A stretch of DNA of 64,000 bases from Thermoplasma volcanium GSS1 (GCF_000011185.1 NC_002689.2:682001-746000), one strand, 5' to 3'; numbered from the stretch's first letter, positions 29,315-39,670 are shown. Numbers and translations are program-made. Notes: generated by a model not told the origin, from the sequence alone.

Positions 29315-30904
29315 TTATTCTATATTAGGTATAGGAGCATTATCTACGTTGTAAGGAGAATCTAAACCAGAGATTATGCCCCACGGGAAGAAAATTGCTG
29401 CCGATATTGCCGCGACTATTAGAGTAGAATATGTGAACGGAATAAGATTGAGGGCGCCATCGCTGCCTATGTATGACATGAGTAGTATAAATGCCATATA
29501 AAGAATGTACCAGATTGAATTTAGAAAGTGCTCCTTTATTTTGTACACAATCCCGAAAACAAGCATGGCAAGTGCAAGTATAAACATAGCATATGGTACA
29601 GAGGGCCACCCGCTCCAGAATGCTATTAGGGACGAGCTAATGAATGCTATGACAGCTATTGTGGTACCTGCAGGAAGCTTGTCCTCTTTCTTTGTAGCAC
29701 CCTGCCTTCTACTTACTATCATTGCTACTGGAGTGACTGAAAACCCTAAATACCCAGCAACTACAGCATCAGTTAACAGCGCGTATATGTCTGGAACTGG
29801 AGCGGAGATGAAGGCAACAATAGCTCCGACTATAACAAAAGCAATAACAGACCAATAAGGAACTGCGTAGGTTTCACTTAGTTTTTTCATAGAGGAGGCC
29901 ATAATTTTCGATCTGGCTGTTGCTAAGAGCACCCGTGCGCCGCTACCTACATATACATATCCCGTAACGAATGGCCCCAAAATTGATACTACTAGTACTA
30001 TTATTAGCACCACATAATTATGGTATGAACTTGCGAGGAATACGAAGGGATTTTCAGTTATATTCGACTTGACATCTGCCCATGCTCCAGGCGCTATACT
30101 AATTGCGCTCCATTTTAGTCCGGCGATGAATGCTATGGAGAAGAGAATATAAATAAGTGATTGGCCTATTACAGTATATATTATAGTTCTGCCTAGAAAT
30201 CTGTTCTCTTTCGTTTCAGTTGTTTCTTCTGCATAATCGGGTACTACACGTATACCACCAAAGGCAAACATTGCAAATGGTATAGCGAATAGGATACCGC
30301 TAAAGCCAAATGGAAGAAATCCCCCTCTGTAAATATAGAAGTTATCAAATTTGAAAAATACAAACATCATGCCGAAGGCAGCAAGTAGATATACGGCTAA
30401 TTTTACGAAACCTATATAAAGCGAGTATTTTCCGAAGGCCTTGACACCAAAATAGTTTAGCGGAAGAAATAAAGCTAGTACTAGAACACCTAGGCCTGCG
30501 CCAAGCAAGGTAGGTGCACCAGATGAAGCAATGAAATGCGGATAAAGGTATTGTAAACCTTCAACGGTAGCTAGTGCTTCAATAGGTGGAATAAATATAT
30601 ACCATATGAGGTCAGCAAAGGCATTTAATGCATTTGTAAACCTTCCATGCGTATAGAGCGAGTACCTTGAAGGCCCGCCAGCCTCTGGATATGTTTTTGA
30701 TAACTCAACGAACGTAAATGAAACAAATGTGTACATGATGGCGCCTATTATCCAACCCATGATAGCCGATGGGCCGGCAACGCCTACCATAGCAACCGGG
30801 GCGAACAGAGCGCCTGTACCGACTGCCGCTATTAAACCTATAACCAACATTTGTGGAAAAGTCAGAGCTTTTTTAAGTTTTACTTCATGTTGCTGTTCTG
30901 CCAT
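29315..30904 (-). CDS. APC-family amino acid permease
   Basis: A 529-residue membrane protein with about 12-14 hydrophobic segments, starting at ATG 30904 (MAEQQHEVKLKKALTFPQML). The segment GLIAAVGTGALFAPVAMVGV matches the unwound TM1 of APC transporters, and EAGGPSRYSLYTHGRFTN the conserved loop. It would import amino acids in symport with protons, as suits an acidophile. The structured stretch 31036-31096 lies about 130 nt upstream. Confidence 0.9.
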   Translation of the reverse strand: MAEQQHEVKLKKALTFPQMLVIGLIAAVGTGALFAPVAMVGVAGPSAIMGWIIGAIMYTFVSFTFVELSKTYPEAGGPSRYSLYTHGRFTNALNAFADLIWYIFIPPIEALATVEGLQYLYPHFIASSGAPTLLGAGLGVLVLALFLPLNYFGVKAFGKYSLYIGFVKLAVYLLAAFGMMFVFFKFDNFYIYRGGFLPFGFSGILFAIPFAMFAFGGIRVVPDYAEETTETKENRFLGRTIIYTVIGQSLIYILFSIAFIAGLKWSAISIAPGAWADVKSNITENPFVFLASSYHNYVVLIIVLVVSILGPFVTGYVYVGSGARVLLATARSKIMASSMKKLSETYAVPYWSVIAFVIVGAIVAFISAPVPDIYALLTDAVVAGYLGFSVTPVAMIVSRRQGATKKEDKLPAGTTIAVIAFISSSLIAFWSGWPSVPYAMFILALAMLVFGIVYKIKEHFLNSIWYILYMAFILLMSYIGSDGALNLIPFTYSTLIVAAISAAIFFPWGIISGLDSPYNVDNAPIPNIE

Positions 30905-31035
30905 AATATCATAGAGAGATGAGCTAAAAACTATATAAAATTTAGCAAAAACAAACATAGGTTAGAATTTGTAAATATATGAGATGTAAAAATATAACGA
31001 TAGACGAATTAATACTTATGAAAAACTGATTTTTT

Positions 31036-31096
31036 CCCCAGGGAGTTTCACCCTAGGGGTGGAAACAGGTCCATTTCTACCTATTTTGTAGAAATG
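31036..31096. repeat. Two adjacent hairpins
   Basis: The first, within 31036-31067, pairs CCCCAGGG with CCCTAGGGG (alternatively GTTTCACCC with GGGGTGGAAAC). The second is a perfect 9-bp repeat, CATTTCTAC at 31072-31080 and GTAGAAATG at 31088-31096 with a 7-nt loop. They could be IS ends or a structured RNA; there is no gene between 30905 and 31264. Confidence 0.5.
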
Positions 31097-31264
31097 TTGT
31101 AAGTTATTGTATTGCAAACTTATATTTAAATCCTCGCATGAATCCCTCACAATTTTTTCAGAACTTCGATGTATATGGGGAAAATAATTAAACTATTTCC
31201 CATAGAAATTCGATACTAATAAATATTGGACCATTTTATTGGATCAGTAAATGGGCTTATCGGA

Positions 31265-31852
31265 AATGCAATTAAGGTAATCTCGAAGAAATATATAAGA
31301 TAACAAGAAATACTTGGAGAATAGGTTTTTGTTCACAAATATATGACACGTATAGAAATACGTGAATAACGGACAATTACATCCCGTTAGTAGTGGATAG
31401 GTGGATCGATCAAAAATAGCTGCTGGTAGCTAAACTTAATGGTGAAGTTGCTGGAATAATGCATATGGAGAAGCTTGAAAAGGGGGTAGTAATGCCTGGA
31501 GGTCTGAGGATGAATCCCAAATTTCGTTCAAGCTGAGTAGGAATGGCCTTTATGAAAAAATTAGTAGCTATATCCCTGATGGTACCAATTTTTTAATGGC
31601 GCAGTGTATTCATAGAATAAACCGTCAATTAATCTCGTGAATAGACTTGGTTTCGTTAAAATAGATTCTTATAACTTATTCACCTTAGAATTTAACATCC
31701 ATAAGGAAAAATCGAATTATGAATTGTCTGAGAAATGAGACATGTATACTGGTTCCAGAAAGTTCGCGTTGATCGATTGGAATTATATACCGACGAAGAT
31801 AATCAACGAAATAAAATTGGGTTGGGCTTTAACAGTTAAGATAAAACATTAA
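31265..31852 (+). pseudogene. GNAT-type acetyltransferase, decayed
   Basis: Pieces in order read NLEEIYKITRNTW (about 31280), then WIDQK, a TAG at 31417-31419, LLVAKLNGEVAGIMHMEKLE and VVMPGGLRMNPKFRSS, a stop, then in another frame DGTNFLMAQCIHRINRQLIS and in a third VNRLGFVKIDSYNLFTLEF. This is the GNAT order (beta-alpha core with a RNP-like loop and an NRLGF segment near the end). At least three frame breaks and three stops make it a pseudogene. Confidence 0.65.
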
Positions 31853-31882
31853 TATAATATTGTGATATGTTATGAAGCGATA

Positions 31883-32180
31883 AAGTTGGATTCAAGGGAG
31901 ACCTCATCTGAGTGTCCTGTATGTGGTGGTAATGTAAAGCACCCAAATTGGAATATATGTATGTGTGAAAAACTGTGATCTGGACTACGATGTGGAAAGA
32001 TTAGCTTCACTTTCTATTTCCCTTCGTAGTCTTGATCTGTGCGGATATCCGTTACTCGTAAGTGCTGTAACCTCTTTATCATCCATGATGGATGGATACC
32101 TGTACAGCATGAATCGACCTGAGATTCCTGGAGCAGGTTCTACTGAGATGGCATACGTTCCGAACAAATGTGGTGCGTAA
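31883..32180 (+). pseudogene. TnpB C-terminal zinc-ribbon remnant (IS605-like)
   Basis: The frame KLDSRETSSECPVCGGNVKH then NICMCE is broken by one extra base near 31973 and continues as CDLDYDVERLASLSISLRSL, giving a CPVC...CENC zinc ribbon and the tail typical of archaeal OrfB transposases. A short open stretch follows at about 32225-32346 (KPELIFIDQEDDDEANVFVE) with no recognised match. Confidence 0.65.
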
Positions 32181-32417
32181 CATTGCAAAACTTTTTGATA
32201 ACGGTAAAATTATTATACTCGAAACCGGAGCTGATCTTCATTGATCAGGAAGATGATGATGAAGCGAACGTCTTCGTAGAGGATGTAAATAATATGGCGA
32301 ATATCGTTGAAAATTTAAAAGAGAAGTTGCCCAGCAGATACTTTTAGGGAGGTAGGTAAAGAGCTATGTCATAACATTGGATATATTTGAAAAGGATCTG
32401 ATGAGCTAATCTCTCAG

Positions 32418-32852
32418 TTAAATTATATCGTTATGCTCTTCATAAGGTATAAATGATGCAATTATACAAGCTACATTAAGAATCAGATCTCCTAATTCGG
32501 AGAGAGAATAATACTTCCTTTTCCCGACAATGTTCGTATCTAATAAACCGGTATTTTCCATACAATTTATTATGTTTTCGCCTCGCCTGAAGTTCAGCAT
32601 GCTCCTATTTATTATTTCTGTTTTTGTCATCGGCTTGTCAATGTTTTTCATCGTTACAATAACTTGGTACCATTCCGCAAATTTATCACGTTTTAATGAA
32701 CGTGAGCGAAAGTTGTAACTTCGCCCATGTTTCATGAGAATAGTGAGGTCAACAAACGGTATAACGTCGGTATTATCGTTTCCATTTGGCTTAGATACCT
32801 TATATTTTTCTTGAACCAATTCATGATTTTCCTGAAGTACCATCCTTAACAA
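32418..32852 (-). CDS. Winged-helix protein, probable transcription regulator
   Basis: A 144-residue protein. Residues about 65-125 look like a winged helix (WYQVIVTMKNIDKPMTKTEI, then GENIINCMENTGLLDTNIVG and YYSLSELGDLIL). It is divergent from the large protease gene, with about 190 nt between the starts, so it may control it. Family not certain. Confidence 0.55.
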   Translation of the reverse strand: MLRMVLQENHELVQEKYKVSKPNGNDNTDVIPFVDLTILMKHGRSYNFRSRSLKRDKFAEWYQVIVTMKNIDKPMTKTEIINRSMLNFRRGENIINCMENTGLLDTNIVGKRKYYSLSELGDLILNVACIIASFIPYEEHNDII

Positions 32853-32987
32853 TTAACGTAACTGTGTTTTGATATAATAATGATATGAAAAATAAATACT
32901 TACCAAATGCAAGTTATAAACTTAGATGAATGATGTAGTGCAAATTCTGGCCTTTTGCGAAGCGATAAAATACTTGCGTTATACAAG

Positions 32988-33041
32988 TTATATTTATTCA
33001 TAAAGCGCATAAAGGAGGATTTCATGATATATTTTAGGTGA
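32988..33041 (+). promoter_or_regulatory. Protease leader: TATA box, strong SD and mini-ORF
   Basis: A TATA-like TTATATTTA at 32988-32996 is followed by AAAGGAGGAT at 33011-33020 and ATG at 33024. This ATG is in frame with the protease start at 33045 but encodes only MIYFR before a TGA at 33039-33041. The protease ATG itself has only a weak AGGTG in front. This arrangement suggests a leader peptide with translational coupling, or a start-region mutation. Confidence 0.5.
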
Positions 33042-33044
33042 TGT

Positions 33045-36000
33045 ATGAAAAATAACATCATTAGAATTGCCTTATTAATGGCGGTAGTCGCAGCAGCACT
33101 AATAGCCTTCTCCATCGCTGGAAGCGGAGTTAGTCCACAGTCTTCTAATTTAGCAAATGTACAGGCAGAACCCTTGGCAGCCGTATCTGGTTCGTCAATA
33201 AGCAACCCTCTTAACCTTAATCAGGCCCAGTATTCAATCGTTAATGATACTTCTGCATACAGCCCGTCTGCTCAAATTAGCGTTTTCGTTTCTCTGAAGC
33301 CACAGGGCAATTTGCAGGGCTACGTTAATTCGCTGTACGAACCCGGAAGCCCCTATTATCATCAGTTCCTTACATCATCGCAGATAGGCAACAGATTTGG
33401 TCTTGACGCACAAACTTACGGTGCGTTCGTAAGTTATTTTGAAGGGTATGGCATAAGCGTCGGAACCACTTCCACAAGGCTCAGCTTATCTCTAACAGGA
33501 TCAGTATATCAATTCGATCAGGCTTTTCATACTAGGATTCAAGCATTCCAATACAAGTATGTGTCGAATGGCATTTGGAACCCTCTATTCGGAAATAACA
33601 GCGCAGTTCCAGGATCTGTTAGCTATTCCACACCATTCTTTGCCAGCACCAGCGATTTGAAGATTCCGGAATCACTTGAACGTTACGTATCAGGTATCTC
33701 TGGGCTTAACGGAATGTTTGCACAGCCGGATCTGATGCTGCCATACGGTATGTCCCCATCCATGGCGTATGCAAGTGCACCATCGCAGGCTCCTATGTCT
33801 GCAACGACTTATTATCCATCTTTGAACGATATACAAAATATAACTTACGCTAACTATACCTGGACGTATCCTCAAAATGTTTACTTCGCCGTAGGCTATC
33901 AAACGGACCTTGGAAATTACCAGTTTATTTTCCCTAGCACTATGCATGTTCTTACTGGTGCTGAAAACCTTTGGAATGGATTATATGCCCTAAGAGAGAG
34001 CCCAGATCTCGGTCAGGGCATTACCGTGGCTGTCATAGAGGTTGGTTTTCCGATTCCATCGGACATGGCCCAGTTCTCTGAACAGGTGTTCGGCAACCAG
34101 TACCAGCTGCCTGACAGACTCACATACATTGGCATCGGGATACCTTCTCTTTATGCCGGCATTGTCGATGGCTTTGAATGGGGATGGACACTAGAAACTG
34201 AACTTGATATCGAATACATAGCTGCTATGGCACCGATGGCACACATAGACGTCGTCGCTGTTCCAAACCCAGAATTCTCTAGTTTTGATAACGCTTATCA
34301 GTTTATTGCGCAGTATCTTGTTAACAATGATCCAATATCTGCAATACCTTCTGGCAACACTATATTCGGGCCAACGTCAGGCGCAACCAACGTAACCATA
34401 ACAAGCAACTCCTACGGTGCTCCTGAATGGGAAGCAGTTTTTTCTGGATCGCCTATGTACGTTACGGTTGAAGATGAACTTCTTGAACAATTGAACATAG
34501 TTGGAGTTACGAACTTCTTTGCCTCAGGCGACGAAGGTTCCAATGGAATGGCAGCCTCGCCATCAATGCCTTCTCAATCACCATACGCTACTTCTGTGGG
34601 TGGCGGACAGGCGACTGCTGAGGAAGATGGAATCGAATTTCCGGTTACGAATGTGATCGCTAATGGAAGCCTCTACGGCATACAGATACCGATGTATGTC
34701 GCCAGTGCGACTGGATTAGGCAGTTTCACATACTGGAGTTACGGCTACGGCTTTCAGGGTACGTTTAAAGGAATAGTAGGCGGTGGCTTCGGTGAATCCG
34801 TTATGGAACAACAGCCATGGTATGAAGCTGGGCTAGATGTGTTCGAGAGCGGTGCACTTATTGATCCAATCGTTTCAGGCCCTGCTGCTTTTAACATGAC
34901 TGTATATGCGTTCGGTGCATGGAACCTATTCTATGGAGGTACGTCTTTCGCTACACCTATTACCGCTGGCGAGTGGGCGTTAATAGAGGAACAGGCTGCA
35001 ATGCTTCCTTCAGCGACACCTAAGATGGGCAACATAAATTACCTTTTGTTTGAAGCGCACAACTCGTACAATGCCAATGTGCCTGGAATAAACAACCCGT
35101 TCTTTGACATGACGAACATAGGAAAAGGCTTCAACTACGGGCCAATAAACGATTATTCTTGGTATCTGTTTAATTTGAGCATAAATGAACCCAGCGACCC
35201 GATACTGCCAGGCTGGTATGCGACAATATTTAATCCAGCCGGAGATGGATGGAACTTCCTGCAAGGCCTTGGATTCATAAACGCTGGTATAATGTCTAAG
35301 GATCTAATAGGAACAGTCTCAGAACAGGGATATTCAATACTTAACCCGCAGTTCAGCGTAACGATGGTCACCGATTCGGGTTTATCACCGTTTACAACTC
35401 TGATAGCTGGTCATACTTATACCTTTAAGATAGTGTTATCTGACGGCGGAATTGCAGGAAGTGATTATAGGATAGATGCATTCAGCGGCGGGGCTATGAC
35501 GCAAATAACCCCTAATGGAACCGGCTACTTTAGCTACACCCCTTCATACTCTGCGCTTAGCTTCATAGGTAACGCAACAGAATACGGATACTTCTATGTC
35601 ACCGTTATGAATAGCCCATCGATCTCTCCGGCCTGGGACTTCCAACAGTTCGGAGTATCACAGCCTATTGCTTCTGGACACTTGCAGTTGATCGTAACGA
35701 ATCCGGAGGGCGTTGCAGAGAATAATACAGTTGAAGTCCCAATGTTTACTACGGGTTTGACCGGATACTACAACACCTATGGGATAGGCCCTGCAGAGGT
35801 GATGCTTAATGGGCATCCGGTAGCAAGCGCCGTAGTATCTGAGATATCAGTAAACGTCAGCCAGTTCCATGAGCTGGATCCAACGATGCCCGTATCATCG
35901 TACGCACCAGGCGTAACAATAGGGCATTTCCTCACTGACGGAAGGGGAAACTTCGTGTTCTGGACTGATGCTTTACTTGCGGAGACCAACGGCACGCTCC

Positions 36001-37175
36001 TCACCCAGGTAGTGCAGTTGAGGGCAACGTACGACGGTCTTACCTCTAATACCGTTACCGTATACGTTGAACCACAGGCAGGTGACTTCATACCATCCTT
36101 CAGTTATTCGCCAGGATCGTACCTTTCCGGAACAGTGCAGTTCGCTGACATGAAATACGTGAACTACGTTAACGTTTCAATTGGAAATATGCCTGGCCAA
36201 TACGTAAACGTAAGCTATCCTCCAATAATGTTCGATAGCTATTCTAACATGCCTGTGAGCGGCGTAGTCAACGGCTATGTCCCGTTCAATTTCACAGTGC
36301 TGCCTCCACCGGGCCAGACTATTATGCTTAACATGACTGGCGAAGGTATAAATGACCTCACGGTATCTTTTTCAATCTTTGGATTCGCATTCATATCTTA
36401 TGATATACAAGTCCCAATAATATGGCACTACCAAATACCAATATCCAACGCGGGTCCGGACCCGTCATCGCACATTTCAGCATCGTCTTCGGGCCTCGTA
36501 TCTGGCAATCTCACAATTTATTACTCTAGTAGCTGGTTAAGCAGCGGCTTAAGTGGTGTCATCACACTTTATGGTCCTAAAAACGCCGTGATAGCAAGTA
36601 AAGAAGGAACAGCTGGTACTCTTACAGTTAACACAGAGAAACTTGCAGACGGATACTATTATGCAATTTTCAATGTCGCTACGAGGACAGGATTAAGCTC
36701 TACGGCTTCCTATGGATTCTTTGTCTATAATGATGTAACGAATTTGCAGAACAGCATAAGTTCGGTCCAAAAGGCTATATCTTATTCTACAGGATATCCG
36801 AACACAGAATACAATGGAAACCTAAGTGCATTAAGGTCCAAAGTATATAAACTCTCGGAAGAATATAACCAGAGTGTGTCAGATCTAAATATGATAAAGG
36901 CGGAAGCAGGCTCGCTCTACGAATCTGGATCTATAAATTCGACCCTCTATAACCTCGTGGAGAAGCAGGCCTATTCATACAATAACGAACTTGACAACCT
37001 ACACGGTGAAATTGCTTCAATGGCATCTCAGATCAACGCAATTGCTGGGAATCAGAAAGCTCTAAATAATGCTAAGCCATTTGTTCTGTCTATACCAATA
37101 ACTGTTGCCGTGATCTTAGCTATAGTGTTCGGAGTTATAGCGGCTGTGTTTATACCTAAAAGAATGAAAAAATAA
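33045..37175 (+). CDS. Membrane-anchored sedolisin (S53) protease, kumamolisin-like
   Basis: A 1376-residue secreted acid protease. Order: N-terminal signal or anchor helix (IRIALLMAVVAAALIAF), a pro-kumamolisin activation domain to about residue 250, the S53 catalytic domain, a large beta-rich region of about 500 residues, a coiled coil near 1250-1340, and a C-terminal membrane helix (ITVAVILAIVFGVIAAVF) ending KRMKK. Catalytic residues are Glu384 and Asp388 in ETELDIEY, Asp496 in FFASGDEG and Ser634 in GGTSFATP. It would degrade proteins outside the acidophilic cell while staying tethered. Length exceeds that of soluble kumamolisins because of the beta-rich tail. Confidence 0.93.
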   Translation: MKNNIIRIALLMAVVAAALIAFSIAGSGVSPQSSNLANVQAEPLAAVSGSSISNPLNLNQAQYSIVNDTSAYSPSAQISVFVSLKPQGNLQGYVNSLYEPGSPYYHQFLTSSQIGNRFGLDAQTYGAFVSYFEGYGISVGTTSTRLSLSLTGSVYQFDQAFHTRIQAFQYKYVSNGIWNPLFGNNSAVPGSVSYSTPFFASTSDLKIPESLERYVSGISGLNGMFAQPDLMLPYGMSPSMAYASAPSQAPMSATTYYPSLNDIQNITYANYTWTYPQNVYFAVGYQTDLGNYQFIFPSTMHVLTGAENLWNGLYALRESPDLGQGITVAVIEVGFPIPSDMAQFSEQVFGNQYQLPDRLTYIGIGIPSLYAGIVDGFEWGWTLETELDIEYIAAMAPMAHIDVVAVPNPEFSSFDNAYQFIAQYLVNNDPISAIPSGNTIFGPTSGATNVTITSNSYGAPEWEAVFSGSPMYVTVEDELLEQLNIVGVTNFFASGDEGSNGMAASPSMPSQSPYATSVGGGQATAEEDGIEFPVTNVIANGSLYGIQIPMYVASATGLGSFTYWSYGYGFQGTFKGIVGGGFGESVMEQQPWYEAGLDVFESGALIDPIVSGPAAFNMTVYAFGAWNLFYGGTSFATPITAGEWALIEEQAAMLPSATPKMGNINYLLFEAHNSYNANVPGINNPFFDMTNIGKGFNYGPINDYSWYLFNLSINEPSDPILPGWYATIFNPAGDGWNFLQGLGFINAGIMSKDLIGTVSEQGYSILNPQFSVTMVTDSGLSPFTTLIAGHTYTFKIVLSDGGIAGSDYRIDAFSGGAMTQITPNGTGYFSYTPSYSALSFIGNATEYGYFYVTVMNSPSISPAWDFQQFGVSQPIASGHLQLIVTNPEGVAENNTVEVPMFTTGLTGYYNTYGIGPAEVMLNGHPVASAVVSEISVNVSQFHELDPTMPVSSYAPGVTIGHFLTDGRGNFVFWTDALLAETNGTLLTQVVQLRATYDGLTSNTVTVYVEPQAGDFIPSFSYSPGSYLSGTVQFADMKYVNYVNVSIGNMPGQYVNVSYPPIMFDSYSNMPVSGVVNGYVPFNFTVLPPPGQTIMLNMTGEGINDLTVSFSIFGFAFISYDIQVPIIWHYQIPISNAGPDPSSHISASSSGLVSGNLTIYYSSSWLSSGLSGVITLYGPKNAVIASKEGTAGTLTVNTEKLADGYYYAIFNVATRTGLSSTASYGFFVYNDVTNLQNSISSVQKAISYSTGYPNTEYNGNLSALRSKVYKLSEEYNQSVSDLNMIKAEAGSLYESGSINSTLYNLVEKQAYSYNNELDNLHGEIASMASQINAIAGNQKALNNAKPFVLSIPITVAVILAIVFGVIAAVFIPKRMKK

Positions 37176-37273
37176 TTCGTAATATTTTAAAATGAATTTA
37201 TTACCAAGATTTAAATTTTTTATAAAATAATAGCGAAGAAAAGTTAATATCATACCTTCAGGCTATGTTATTT

Positions 37274-38035
37274 ATGACCTCCAGTGTGATTGTCTCTGCA
37301 GCATCGGCAGGAATAGGAAAAGGAATAGTGGCCGTCCTATTGGGATACGGATACAATATAACTGCATTTTCCAGGGATGAAAGCAAATTAAGAGCACTGA
37401 AGGAAGAGATGAAGCTTAAGTTTGGCAGAGAAATAAATACGGTTGTAGCCGATCTATCAGTTAGGAGCGATCTTGAAAATGTCGTTTCAAATCACAGAGA
37501 AAAGTACGGGTCTATCGATAACCTGGTTGTAAACTATGGAGATCCGAAAGTATCATCCTTCATTGAGATATCCGACGAGGATTGGGATTATGCGATTTCT
37601 ATGATGCTTAAATCTACAATATATCTCACCAGAGAGGCACTGCGTGACATGATAAGGACGAAACACGGCTCAATAGTGTACGTAACGTCTATGACTGTTA
37701 GGGAGCCTATTGAAGGTTTCTCCATATCCGCATCCTTACGTTCAGCTGTAATATCACTTGCGAAGACACTTACCCACGAAGTCTCACAAAACGGTATAAG
37801 AGTAAATACTATAGCACAGGGATACTTCAATACAGATAGGTTTAGAGACATTATGAAGAGGGAAATAGATTCATTATCTGGGATGAAGAGGCTTGCAGGA
37901 GAGATACCCCTCAGGAGAGTTGGCGAACCAGAGGAGATTGGGGAGCTCGTTGAGTTTCTGCTATCTTCTAGGTCATCGTATATAAATGGAGCAAATATTC
38001 CGATCGATGGGGGAATAACTAAATTCCCCCTCTAA
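37274..38035 (+). CDS. SDR-family protein with atypical active site
   Basis: A 253-residue Rossmann-fold protein of the short-chain dehydrogenase family. The ATG at 37274 puts the first beta strand (SSVIVSAASAGIGKGIV) at the N-terminus; an ATG nine bases earlier is possible. The cofactor loop is SAASAGIG rather than TG-x3-GIG. The catalytic Ser is in VTSM, but the residues 13 and 17 positions later are Ser and Arg (SASLR) in place of Tyr and Lys. This fits the BKR-like subgroup that lacks a perfect tetrad. C-terminal IPIDGGI is normal. Enzyme activity cannot be assumed. Confidence 0.88.
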   Translation: MTSSVIVSAASAGIGKGIVAVLLGYGYNITAFSRDESKLRALKEEMKLKFGREINTVVADLSVRSDLENVVSNHREKYGSIDNLVVNYGDPKVSSFIEISDEDWDYAISMMLKSTIYLTREALRDMIRTKHGSIVYVTSMTVREPIEGFSISASLRSAVISLAKTLTHEVSQNGIRVNTIAQGYFNTDRFRDIMKREIDSLSGMKRLAGEIPLRRVGEPEEIGELVEFLLSSRSSYINGANIPIDGGITKFPL

Positions 38036-38479
38036 TTCTAGCGGCATCCATTTTTATTAGAATAATGGTCCTTTAAGTATTTCAACTAATTTCAAGACAA
38101 TTAACTGTATACTATATTCCTGTATCATTATTTCCATAGCATAGTCAATTTTAATTCATTTGAATGAAAAAAGATTCTCTTTGTATTTTTCAAGCGGGCG
38201 GAGTTGCTCCAACAAGATAATATTAATTCGGAGAATGCATTCCCATTAATATTTTGGATAGCCTTGCAGCGAGCTGCAGCTGTTTTAATCAGAAAATTAC
38301 TGTTGATCGTTTATAAAGAGCTTTTTACGTTGCTAATCAATTGATGAATTTTTTCATACACAATGTTTTATCTTAACAAATGAATATAGCAAGAAGGCCC
38401 CAGCCTTGAGGGAGGGGATGAATTTGTTGATATCTCCATAAAAGAGAGTTCGCATGATCATAACATCTTAATATAAATT
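38036..38479. other. Intergenic stretch with possible IS605 end
   Basis: No gene is seen. A GC-rich motif GGCCCCAGCCTTGAGGGAGG near 38396 resembles the hairpin-forming ends of IS200/IS605 elements and precedes the tnpB remnant. Confidence 0.35.
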
Positions 38480-39670
38480 GTGATTAGTGCTCTTATAATG
38501 GGGATAGATCCCCGTAATGATCAAGCGGTCTTAATCGCAAAGCACTTCGGAAGCACTAATTTCGTATGGAATTATTTTCTTGAACAAAGGGTAAGGGAAT
38601 ACAAGGAAAATGATAAATTCCTGACTGCGTTCGATATGATGAAATGTTTAACGGCGTTAAAAAATAAATATGCATGGCTTAGTGAAGTGAATGCACAAAG
38701 CTTACAGCAAACACTAATGAAACTATATTCGACTTTTAGATCATTTTTTAAGCACAACACGGCTTTTCCTAAGTTTAAGAGTAAAAAGGATAAACAGTAT
38801 TTCATAGTACCGCAACACTTTAAATTCAAAGGGAATAGGCTCATTCTTCCGAATTTAATAAAGGCATAAAGTTCAAAGCTAAGCATAAAATACCCGAAAA
38901 CATAAGACAAATAATAATAACAAAAGATGTGGAAAGATACTGCGCTTCATTGATATATGAATTAGACGAAATATTAGAAAAAGGCAATGAAATAATAGGC
39001 ATTGATCTCGGCACAGAGGGTTTCGCAGCGCTGTCAAATGGCATACGCATCGAAGAGCCTATAAGCATAAAGAGAGAGGAGAAGAGAATTAAAAGGACAC
39101 AAAAGAAACTCGCTAAAAAGAAAAAAGACGGTAAAAAATAGCAAGAAGCATATTGCCAAGATAGAAGAGCTATACCAAAAGCTAAGGGATACTAGGAACG
39201 ACTTTACGCACAAGGTATCTACAGCGATAACCAAGTTTGCATATACCGTTGTGGTTGAAGACTTAAACATTGAGGGAATGATGCGAAACGAGCACGTAGC
39301 AAAGGGCATAACTGGCGTTTCTTGGTACGATTTTAAACAAAAGTTGAAATACAAAGCAGAGTGTGGAAATATGGAATTCATCGAGATTGGAAGGTTCGAT
39401 CCCTCCTTTGAAATATGGAGTAGGTGCGGCTGGATCGATTACAACTTAAAGCTTTCGGATAGGATATTCAGATGTGAAAATTGTGGTCTTGTAATAGATA
39501 GAGATTTAAATACGGCAATAAACATTTCCAATATGGAGTTAAAGAAAGTAGGGAAGGGCATTCCCGAATTCACGCCTGTGGATATCGCAACTGCGGCCGA
39601 TCCGACCATTCGGACTGGAACAGCCAGTAGCCGATCCATGAATCGGGAACCTCCTAAGCCTAAGCGATGA
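38480..39670 (+). pseudogene. IS605-type TnpB (RNA-guided nuclease family), frameshifted
   Basis: Three frames join into one TnpB: 38480-38869 (NFVWNYFLEQRVREYKEN, KHNTAFPKFKSKKDKQYF), about 38870-39141 (IIGIDLGTEGFAALSNGIRI) and about 39142-39670 (YTVVVEDLNIEGMMR, then RDLNTAINI). The RuvC-like catalytic residues D, E and D are all present, but the first zinc knuckle has Trp for its first Cys (IWSRCG). Breaks lie near 38867 and 39140. A hairpin CCGAT-N6-ATCGG near 39630 lies at the 3' end, where guide RNA and right-end structures normally occur. Confidence 0.85.

Noticed and set aside
29315-29609. Open frame in another phase over the end of the permease gene
   Set aside because: It lies inside the permease coding sequence, has no start signal and a composition typical of a shadow frame.
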